A program made the position numbers and the translations under genes. The notes beneath the pieces are model-generated. The model had not been told where the DNA came from. It ran no database searches and worked only from the letters and a program-made list of their open reading frames with translations. A stretch of 17,500 nt of DNA. Origin: Penaeus vannamei. Taxonomy: Eukaryota > Arthropoda > Malacostraca > Decapoda > Penaeidae. The stretch covers positions 9,635,646 through 9,653,145 of the forward strand of contig NC_091589.1 of NCBI RefSeq assembly GCF_042767895.1. Direction: 5' to 3'. Positions 10,419 through 17,500 of the stretch are shown piece by piece; the stretch's first letter is position 1; the number at the start of each line of letters is the position of its first letter.

Positions 10419-10534
10419 AAAGGGAGTTGTCTGGCGCCACGGTGTCGTCGTGCCCAACCCCCGTGGCACCTGATCAGGGCATCGAGGGCCAATCGAGGGC
10501 ATCATAGGTCAACCTGCCAATCATGATTATCTCC
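10419..10534 (+). promoter_or_regulatory. Module B, copy B11
   Basis: AGGGCA TCAT AGGTCA is at 10496-10511, with upstream AGGGCA/AGGGCC and TGGCGCCA. Confidence 0.7.
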
Positions 10535-10726
10535 AAAGTATTCTGTAGGCCTATATTATTTTCTCAATCTAATTCAACCGTCAAGGTTTGTTGTTAATAA
10601 TCACAAGAAAACAATGAGCTACACTAATTACAAACCAGATCTGAATGACAATCGAAAAGGGAGTTTCTCCTGTCACGAGCTGTTCGAGGATGTTTTGATT
10701 TGGGAACGAGGAACTTTAAGAATAAA

Positions 10727-10728
10727 TA

Positions 10729-10785
<57 letters not shown>

Positions 10786-10795
10786 TAAACAAAAA
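10727..10795. repeat. (AAT)n microsatellite
   Basis: About 60 bp of AAT. It grew from the short AATAAATAAATAATAAAC seen at the same place in unit I (about 4463). Confidence 0.95.
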
Positions 10796-11021
10796 TTAGT
10801 TTCTTATATGTTAAATAAATGCTATTCCTAACTTCGGCCGATGCATAAATATTATCTTTTATAATGGGTATCTTTAAAATATAAACACAACTAAGTACAT
10901 TTATGTCCTTTTCTTTCCTCTTGAATGTTTATTTACCATGTGTGTTGATAAAGAATAGCCACGCATGCGGTAAACAATATTAGGAAACAATTAGTATTTT
11001 CCAAATTAGAAATCATTTATA

Positions 11022-11170
11022 GGCGTTAGCTAATTAAGATGACCTGTGAATTTCAACGGCTGACCCCCGACACACCTTTCCCAGGTCTTGTGCTAGCCAG
11101 GGTGCCAGTCCAGGTGACCTATCGTGACCTAGGTTGAGTCGTTTCCGTTGGAGAAGTGGATCAGTTAATC
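11022..11170 (-). promoter_or_regulatory. Module A, copy A6 (inverted)
   Basis: A perfect DR4 lies at 11115-11130. TGACCC-N5-ACACCT lies near 11061-11076, and an outer TGACCT at about 11040. The module and its linker to 11345 pair with 118-450 as an inverted repeat. Confidence 0.7.
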
Positions 11171-11189
11171 TATTTTTTTTTGTATATTC

Positions 11190-11405
11190 AGTGTTTTATA
11201 CGACTTTGTGGGTATGAATTTAGCATTTTGATTTTTCTTCTGCGATTAAATCACGAAAATTAGATTAATGCACGCGATATTATTAGAGATACGAATTTGC
11301 AATGAATTAGTTTCTTCTGCAAAAGTGATAATTAGTTAATCTGGTTTTGTATATGCAGTGTTTTATACGACTTTGTGGATATGATTTTTTTTCTGCGATT
11401 AAATC
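11190..11405 (+). repeat. Partial linker duplication
   Basis: CAGTGTTTTATACGACTTTG followed by GATTAAAT occurs at about 11189 and again at about 11357, with the sequence shared with 118-175 in between. Confidence 0.8.
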
Positions 11406-11435
11406 CTAAATGACCTAAAATGCAAGATATTTGCT

Positions 11436-11953
11436 AATAAATAATTGTAAATAAATAAATAATAAAATAATAAATAAATAATAAGATAAATAAATCATAA
11501 AATAATAAATAAATAATAAGATAAATAAATAATAAAATAATAAATAAATAATAAAATAATAAATAAATAATAAAATAATAAATAAATAATAAAATAATAA
11601 ATAGATAATAAAATCCTAATAAATAGATAATAAAATCCTAATAAATAGATAATAAAATCCTAATAAATAGATAATAAAATCCTAATAAATAGATAATAAA
11701 ATCCTAATAAATAGATAATAAAATCCTAATAAATAGATAATAAAATAATAAATAAATCATAAAATAATAAATAAATCATAAAATAATAAATAAATCATAA
11801 AATAATAAATAAATCATAAAATAATAAATAAATCATAAAATAATAAAATAATAAAATAATAAAATAATAAAATAATAAAATAATAAAATAATAAAATAAT
11901 AAAATAATAAAATAATAAATAAACAATAAAATAATAAATAAATAATAAAATAC
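11436..11953. repeat. AATAAAT-family nested tandem array (about 520 bp)
   Basis: Consecutive sub-arrays: roughly 19-20-bp steps of AATAAATAAATAATAAAAT type; seven 22-bp steps of AAATAGATAATAAAATCCTAAT from 11599; 19-bp steps with AATCATAAAAT at about 11744-11838; then an 8-bp AATAAAAT run to about 11920. All share an AATAAA core, so one strand has dozens of polyadenylation-signal-like hexamers by chance composition. Confidence 0.95.
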
Positions 11954-12120
11954 TTACTAATTAAGAGAATAATTGACTATTTCTTATGTAGGCAGTTTGG
12001 ATAGTGAATGAGTGGTATTCTAAAAAGGTGAATAGAAATTAAAAATATAAATAGAATTATAGAGTCTGGATATATCCGGAATTATATATATATAGGTACT
12101 TGAGTATTCTGAGACAAAAG

Positions 12121-12230
12121 AGGTCATATCACCTCTGCGCTTCGTAAGAAAAGGAGGGGGGGGGGTAAAGGTCACCTGATATTGAGTTAGTTACATAAAG
12201 GGCTTTGATAATGTGAAATTAATTATATCA
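12121..12230 (+). promoter_or_regulatory. Module C, diverged copy C5
   Basis: AGGTCATATCACCT at 12121-12134 is unchanged. AGGTCA lies at 12169-12174, but its upstream partner has become a G run (10 G at 12156-12165), so the DR4-type pair is degenerate here. No CT tract follows; only a short CGCACACACA run appears at 12258-12276. Confidence 0.6.
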
Positions 12231-12414
12231 GTCTATATCTGGTTTATGATATCACATGCGCACGCACACACACACAATGCATACAGATTGTGTGTATCAA
12301 CAATATATACATCACACACACGCAATGATTCAGCTTTACCTTTTTATGTATAAATGATAATGAGAGAGAGAAAAAGGTAAGTGAACACAAAGGCAAAGGT
12401 ATTTATAATTACGT

Positions 12415-12493
12415 TACTAGTTATGTTTCGTTATCAATTTGCGAATCATGTCGACATTATAAGATGCCAAAAAAAAAAGTAAATATAAACAAA
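12415..12493 (-). repeat. Inverted copy of the FB core flank
   Basis: This is the reverse complement of the DNA just right of B2, B5 and B9 (for example 5450-5530), including TTTGCGAATCATGTCGACAT. B12 is therefore related to the left arms of the foldback elements. Confidence 0.8.
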
Positions 12494-12606
12494 GTCAGTT
12501 CTCTGGCGCCCGTGTGTCTTGCTGCCCAGCCCCCGTGGCACCTGACGGGGGCATCGAGGGCCAATCCAGGGCAACATAGGTCAACCTGCCAGTCATCATT
12601 ATCTCC
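12494..12606 (+). promoter_or_regulatory. Module B, diverged copy B12
   Basis: AGGGCA ACAT AGGTCA is at 12568-12583. GGGGCA and AGGGCC hexamers precede it at the usual spacings of 3 and 5. The palindrome is changed (TGGCGCCCG). Confidence 0.65.
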
Positions 12607-12683
12607 TAAGTGATCTGTAGGCCTATATTAGTTTCTCAATCTAATTCTAGCGTCGTTTTCCTGTTATTATTTATAGGAAGATC

Positions 12684-12844
12684 GAACACTTAGCTATAAT
12701 AAAGACTAAATCTGAAAACACTTAGCTATAATAAAGACTAAATCTGAAAACACTTAGCTATAATAAAGACTAAATCTGAAAACACTTAGCTATAATAAAG
12801 ACTAAATCTGAAAACACTTAGCTATAATAAAGACTAAATCTGAA
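12684..12844 (+). repeat. Five-copy 32-bp tandem repeat
   Basis: CTTAGCTATAATAAAGACTA starts at 12689, 12721, 12753, 12785 and 12817, an exact 32-bp period with essentially identical copies, so the expansion is recent. Only one related segment (GAGCTACAATAATTACAAAC) exists at this place in units I to III. Confidence 0.95.
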
Positions 12845-13174
12845 TTTCCTTCGTAAAGGAAATTAACTATAGAAGAATGTCTTGATTTGGGGAACTAGGG
12901 ACAGCTAAGTAAATTAATAGACAAAATTGCAATTTCTTATATGTTTAATAAATAACACTGATCTTGAATTCATTCTTTGTATAAATATGTATTCCTTATA
13001 ATGGATATCCTTGAAATATAAACCTACAGCAAAGTACATACATGTTTATTTTAAGCCTCGTTGAATGTTTAGTTATCACCTATGGAACTAAATGATCATT
13101 CACACTGTAAACCATAAACAATATTACGAAACAAATAGTATTCCCTAAAGTAAAACTCACTTACAGTAGTTCTT

Positions 13175-13305
13175 TAATTAAGATGACCTGCGTATTCCAC
13201 CGGCACACACCTTTCCCAGGTCTTGTGCTAGCCAGGGTGCCAGTCTAGGTGACCTTTCGTGACCTAGGGTGAAGAGCTTCCGTAGGAGAGGTGGTTCGGC
13301 TGATC
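13175..13305 (-). promoter_or_regulatory. Module A, diverged copy A7 (inverted)
   Basis: TGACCT TTCG TGACCT at 13250-13265 keeps the perfect DR4 with one changed spacer base. ACACCT remains near 13206, but its TGACCC partner is deleted. The outer TGACCT (about 13184) is kept. Confidence 0.7.
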
Positions 13306-13663
13306 TGATTTATTTTTTTATTTATTTATTTTTTTTTGTATATTTAATGTTTTACTGCTGCTTTGAGAATATGAATTTCACATTTTTATTTTTTTTGCGA
13401 CTAAAACATGAGAATGGGATTAATGACCGCGATTTTTTTTTTAAATATCAGAAGTTGAAGTAACATGAATCTTATCTATCCTGACCTCAAATGCAAAATA
13501 CTTACTAATTAAGAGAATAACTGACTATTTCTTATGTAGGCACTTTCATCTATAGTTAGTAAATGAATGGCATTCAAAGGGGGTGAATAGAAATAAAAAA
13601 TATATTGAGTTATATAGAATCGGGATCTATCCAGAATTCTGTCTAGATACTTGGGCGTTCGGA

Positions 13664-13768
13664 TAAAAGGTCATATCACCTCTGCGTTTCGTAAGAAAAG
13701 GACGGGAGGCGAATAAAGGTCACCTGGTTTTGAATTAGTTACATAAAGGGCTTTGATAATGTGAAATT
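13664..13768 (+). promoter_or_regulatory. Module C, diverged copy C6
   Basis: AGGTCATATCACCT is at 13668-13681. AGGCGA ATAA AGGTCA at 13707-13722 keeps the four-base spacing with different hexamers from C1 to C4. Confidence 0.6.
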
Positions 13769-13814
13769 TATTATATTATTATGGATGGATGTGGATACAG
13801 GTTGGCTTGTACTC

Positions 13815-13816
13815 AT

Positions 13817-13883
<67 letters not shown>

Positions 13884-13887
13884 CAAG
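13815..13887. repeat. (CA)n microsatellite
   Basis: About 70 bp of CA with GC and TA interruptions, in the position that holds the CT tract in units I to III. Confidence 0.95.
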
Positions 13888-14189
13888 CAATACATACCAA
13901 ATATTTGTTCCAACAGACGGACTAAATTCAAATCATAATTTACTCATATCAAACTTATCTCTTCTTTATACTAAAACCGAATTAAAGATCATCCCGATAT
14001 CATAGGACCAAAAAATAAATCGACCTCCATTAAAACGATAGAAAGAAATTGAAAAAAATATATATATATATATAATAAAAAAATCTCTACATATGACAAA
14101 AATAAAAAATCTGCAACGATTATTCACTCACTTTATATGAACATGGATATAAAACTAATAAATAAAATAGACAAAAAAAGTAAAAACAA

Positions 14190-14312
14190 AGTCAGTTCTC
14201 TGGCGCCACGGTGGCCACCTGCCCACCCCCCCCCCCCCCCCCCCGTGGCACCTGACCAGGGCATCGAGGGCCAATCGAGGGCAGCATAGGTCAACCTGCC
14301 AATCATAATTAG
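14190..14312 (+). promoter_or_regulatory. Module B, diverged copy B13 with poly-C
   Basis: AGGGCA GCAT AGGTCA is at 14278-14293. The usual CCCAACCCCCGTGG has become a 19-C run (14226-14244). The left flank to about 14085 is the reverse complement of the B1 flank. Confidence 0.7.
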
Positions 14313-14568
14313 CTACTATCCCTTGATTTTCTACTATTCTATCAATCTAATTACTACTTTTACGTGAGAATATTACAGGAAACTGTGATTTGAGTGAACT
14401 ACAATTAGCTACAGTAATTACGAAATAATTAATTTAACAGGAAGTCATTGCTTTCACGAGCTGTTAGGTAGTTTGAGGAACTGAGATTTTAACAAGTTTG
14501 GTTTTTAGAAACTAGGAAACATCTAGTACAAGGAAACTATGCAAATGATAATGATAAAAAATGATGGT

Positions 14569-14613
14569 GATGATAATGATGATAACGTTATTGTTGTTAT
14601 CATCACTATCATT
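14569..14613. repeat. Short imperfect palindrome
   Basis: Arms of 18 bases with about 16 pairing surround the loop GTTATTGTT. The inner nine (GATGATAAC/GTTATCATC) pair perfectly. It sits in GATGAT-rich DNA, so it may be a by-product of a simple repeat. Confidence 0.6.
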
Positions 14614-14814
14614 ACTAGAAAGTTTATATTTGTAATAACAATTCAATAATAAGTGATTTTATAGCATCGATTTATTCAAGCATAGAAACCAACATACAAA
14701 CATTACAGAAAGAGAACGCTAGTCCTAGTTAGAGAACCTGATATCCTATTCCACAAATAAAAATAAATAAATAAACAAATATATCCATATATATGTGGAA
14801 AATAACAGATTGAA

Positions 14815-14900
14815 TTCAGGGTCAAAATGGGTCATCCTGTCTAGTCCACGACCTAGGATAGGTGTGTCACGGGTCACGATAAGCCAACCGCTGAGAATCA
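14815..14900 (+). promoter_or_regulatory. Module A, diverged copy A8
   Basis: GGGTCA AAAT GGGTCA at 14819-14834 keeps the DR4 spacing with both hexamers changed to GGGTCA. CACGACCTAGGATAGGTGTG and GTCACGGGTCA follow, so the five-base pair is kept. The GACTGGCACCCTGG element is lost. Confidence 0.6.
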
Positions 14901-14944
14901 TGAAACATAGAGGTGTTGCAAAAAATACTTCCGTAGAATCTGAT

Positions 14945-15245
14945 GACAATAACAACTGCAATCACAACACTGAAAAAAATTACGCTTTGGCAACAGCAAA
15001 TGCAATCACAGTATAGCAACAACAATGACATCATAACTATCACTTTATAACGATAACAATCACAGTGTAGATATAATAACGGCAGCACAGCAATAACTAA
15101 CAATAACAATCACATAGCAGAAACATCCACAGTATAACAGTAACAACAATAACTACTATCCCATTACAACAAAGCATAACACAGCATAGTAATAAGCCAC
15201 GTTATAAGAATAACAACCACAACAAAACAACCAACAACAACATAA
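14945..15245. repeat. Degenerate ACAATAAC-type low-complexity tract
   Basis: About 300 bp made mostly of CAACAA, AATCACA and ATAACA steps, with a recurring AACAATCACAGTATAGCA-like motif. It looks like an old minisatellite. Confidence 0.65.
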
Positions 15246-15730
15246 GCTATTAAATTTCAAGGATAATTCTGCATCAGATTTTGTTAGAGGCTAGTTATAA
15301 ATCTGATATTTGCTATTTTACTATTGGTTCTTGTAGGTAATGGGTTTACTTAATCATATTTCTCTCAGCATTCATAACTAAACACCAGAAATATATTACC
15401 TTTTTTCCTAAATCTCATATATTGCTCACTATATTAAGCGTTCTATTTCTCTATCGGAAAAAAATATATATAGTTATGGTGAGGAATAAATCAAGATCCT
15501 GTATAATATTATCATCGTCGTCATTATCATTATTTTCTTTATCATTGAAAACAGCGGCCCCAGTTCGATACATATGGTCGAGCATTAAAACACTATTTTT
15601 GTTGTATATATAATGTATAAAATCATTCACAATCTAGATAATTTCTACTCGCATATCCTAACCAACAGACAATTAATATTTCGATTGTAGAATAAAAAAT
15701 CACAACTCGCTTAATTATCTCCCTTGCGAA
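15246..15730. other. AT-rich stretch, nothing recognised
   Basis: No module, tandem repeat or convincing gene. A 63-codon frame at 15422-15613 has no recognisable domain and low-complexity composition. Confidence 0.5.
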
Positions 15731-15860
15731 AGTCTTGGATTCTAGGTCGTCATAGGTCAGTCAGACTGGCACCCTGGGCAGTGCACGGCCTGGGGTAGGT
15801 GTGTCAGAGGTCAGGGTATGTCATACGAAATTTGCAGATCATATTAATTTGCTAGCGAAT
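15731..15860 (+). promoter_or_regulatory. Module A, diverged copy A9
   Basis: AGGTCG TCAT AGGTCA is at 15744-15759. GACTGGCACCCTGG follows, then CACGGCCTGGGGTAGGTGTG and AGGTGT-N5-AGGTCA. The outer half-site is weakened to AGATCA. The whole layout is kept although the flanks do not align with units I to III. Confidence 0.65.
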
Positions 15861-16017
15861 GAAATTACCTTATTATCAACCGAAGGAAATCGTTTTATAT
15901 ATGAATTTACACTAAGTTTATCATAATATTTTTTCAAAAAGCATATCCCGCCCCCCCAAAAAAAATAATAAAAACACCAATAATATTCTTAAATTATAAC
16001 AAACTAGGCACTTACCT

Positions 16018-16110
16018 TGACGTTGAAAAATATTGCACCCTAGGTCAGCGTCGGTCACTTCCACTGGCACCCTGGGCTCGGAATAGCTCAGGATGTGTCA
16101 ACTGCAGAAA
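16018..16110 (+). promoter_or_regulatory. Module A, diverged copy A10
   Basis: AGGTCA GCGT CGGTCA is at 16042-16057, followed by CACTGGCACCCTGGG. The AGGTGTGTCA element is degenerate (GGATGTGTCA). It shares its CGTTGAAAAA lead-in with A2. Confidence 0.6.
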
Positions 16111-16291
16111 AAAATATATAATTTTTATATTTCAGGGAGGAGAATGTAATGTTACTTAGTCGCAAAGTCACACTTAGTATCGATATAATATGCTCAGGAT
16201 GTGTCAACTGCCGAAAAAAAAATAATTTTTATATTCTAGGAAAGAGAATGTGAACTTAGATGCAAATTCAAACTTAGTATCGATATAATAT
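16086..16291 (+). repeat. 106-bp imperfect tandem duplication
   Basis: GCTCAGGATGTGTCAACTGC at about 16087 and 16192 begins two copies, each ending TTAGTATCGATATAATA. The first copy starts inside A10, so part of the module's end is duplicated. Confidence 0.9.
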
Positions 16292-16890
16292 TGTATGCAT
16301 GTATGGATATATAAATTAGAATTTTCGATTATATGAAGAAGAGTGAAATCACCTGTGAATCACATGAGAGAATATTACTAAAGTGTTATTTTACGTTAAA
16401 AATATACACTGTTATCTTAGTTATTGTGTGTATTTTTGAACAGATGTTTATGTTGTTTTTTTCGCATAGTATAAAGAAAAAGAAAAAGAAAAAAATAGAA
16501 TTAGGGATACGATTAAGTATTTTAAATTATACAATTCAATTGATTGACCCAATTCAGATTTATACCTTGCAATAAAATAAACAAACCCAAAGAAGACAAG
16601 TCAAACAAGTTTATGAAATGTATTCCAGTGCTAAACAGATTTTAAAAAATAACAGAATTGTTTGTGGTCTCTGTTGGTTAAGGTGTCTACGAAATCAGTA
16701 CAGCAGCAATATTAATGCAGCACAGATACTAATCTGACATTAAATTACAATCAAAAAGAGAATTTCGTATCAACACTTTGACTCTTTTTGCACGCTTCAT
16801 CATAGTACTTTCGGCCCATTTTAGTGTTAAATGCCGTACATAAAATCATTTGCGAAAGATGAACACCCCAGAGAAGATGGGGTGAGCACC
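16292..16890. other. AT-rich stretch, nothing recognised
   Basis: Holds an A/G-rich run near 16474-16497 and an 80-codon AT-rich frame (16333-16575) without domain features. No module is visible. Confidence 0.5.
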
Positions 16891-16899
16891 TTTCGAAAG

Positions 16900-17203
16900 T
16901 TTGGAGACTGAAATGGTGGATGAGAAGTTATCTCTTAGAATAGAGAGATGGATATATTGATAAACGAATAGGTGGATAGTTGAATGGACAATAATCCAAA
17001 TAAACAAAAAATAGATATACCATTAGATAAATTGGTAATTGGGTTTGTGAATTTGGAGACTGAAATAGTGGATAAGTAGTTATCTAGTATAATAGATAGA
17101 TGAAAATAACAGATAAACGGATGGATGGATAGTTGAATGGACAATGATCCAATTAAAAAAAAATACATATATCATTAGATAAATAGGGAATTGGCTATGT
17201 GAA
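16900..17203 (+). repeat. 152-bp imperfect tandem duplication rich in GATA/GGAT
   Basis: TTTGGAGACTGAAAT starts at 16900 and 17052. Each copy contains GGATAGTTGAATGGACAAT and an ATTAGATAAAT end. The copies are diverged, so the duplication is older than the 32-bp array. Confidence 0.8.
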
Positions 17204-17442
17204 TTGACGATTGAATTAGGTAGAATGAAATAGAACGGAGAGGTAAATAACTGAACAGAAACGGGTCAATTCAACAGAAGAATAGAGAGATAGAAATTGA
17301 ACAAGCAAACAAGCAATTAAACACATGAAAGGGCAGACAGACGATTGAAAAAGAGGAAACAGGTAATTACATAGTTAAAAAACATAAATAGGTTTAAAAT
17401 CTTAGTTGCTATTGATTAACAAACGAGTCTCTAGGAAATGTT

Positions 17443-17500
17443 GGGAAAGGTCATATCACCTCTGACCTGTAATGCCAGGTAAAAGGTAAATTTAGGTCAC
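17443..17500 (+). promoter_or_regulatory. Module C, diverged copy C7 (cut by window end)
   Basis: AGGTCATATCACCT is at 17448-17461. AGGTAA ATTT AGGTCA at 17484-17499 keeps the DR4 spacing. The surroundings are unrelated to the other C copies, so the array probably continues beyond this window. Confidence 0.6.

Larger units (their letters stand above)
11945..13493 (+). repeat. Diverged higher-order unit IV (about 1.55 kb)
   Basis: Order: ACTTACTAATTAAGAGAATAA lead-in, C5, B12, 32-bp array, a diverged GATTTGGGGAACTAGGG-to-TATAAACC segment matching 10690-10900, A7, linker. The lead-in recurs at 13494, where unit V starts. Between-module sequence differs strongly from units I to III, while the modules stay recognisable. 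Confidence 0.7.
13494..14530 (+). repeat. Diverged partial unit V
   Basis: Starts with the same lead-in as unit IV. It contains C6, a CA tract, AT-rich DNA and B13, then a diverged version of the CTGTAGGCCTATATT to CACGAGCTGTT segment. It has no inverted module A at its end. Confidence 0.65.

Noticed and set aside
11436..11953. Cluster of polyadenylation signals
   Set aside because: AATAAA occurs because the tandem unit contains it. No transcript or gene end lies nearby.
14746..15109. Overlapping frames of 71-80 codons on both strands
   Set aside because: Low complexity, overlapping each other and module A8. No domain or splice context is seen.
16333..16575. 80-codon frame
   Set aside because: AT-rich, lysine/isoleucine-heavy, and without homology cues. 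Frames of this length are expected by chance in this window.

Overview
This is a eukaryotic, non-coding window from an AT-rich, microsatellite-laden genome. Long (CA)n, (CA)n(TA)n, (CT)n, (AAT)n and AATAAAT-type arrays, and the absence of any credible protein gene, suggest an invertebrate metazoan such as a crustacean or mollusc. The lineage cannot be fixed from sequence alone. Every long open frame is either microsatellite translation (poly-SL, poly-HT, poly-ER, poly-IY) or a short AT-rich chance frame. I see no convincing exon, tRNA, rRNA or transposon protein.

The structure is a repeat array. From about 2.33 to 11.4 kb there are three tandem copies of a higher-order unit. They start at the CA tracts at 2330, 5013 and 8636, giving periods of about 2.68 and 3.62 kb. 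Unit II is longer because an internal 0.92 kb block is duplicated. Within each unit the order is: (CA)n, with (TA)n in units II and III; a foldback pair of module B; module D; module C; a (CT)n/(TGTC)n tract; another module B; inverted module A; then the next CA tract. Units IV and V (about 11.9-14.5 kb) are shorter, strongly diverged relatives with other tandem repeats inserted (22-bp, 32-bp, poly-C). The left flank (1-2329) and right flank (14.8-16.1 kb) carry isolated module A or B copies, several inverted relative to the centre.

The main observation is that four kinds of GC-richer module (A x10, B x13, C x7, D x3, about one per 530 bp) stand out of the AT-rich background. Almost every one carries two AGGTCA-like hexamers as a direct repeat with exactly 4 bases between them. 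This is the DR4 layout recognised by nuclear-receptor/RXR-type dimers. Module A adds a second pair spaced by 5. Module B has four half-site-like hexamers spaced 3, 5 and 4. Module C adds an invariant inverted pair, AGGTCATATCACCT. The layout persists in diverged copies whose flanks barely align. This suggests either a constrained protein-binding array (for example a hormone-responsive or architectural satellite) or the relics of one repeat family with a DR4 core. I cannot tell these apart from one window. For modules, the strand field gives the strand on which the DR4 reads AGGTCA.
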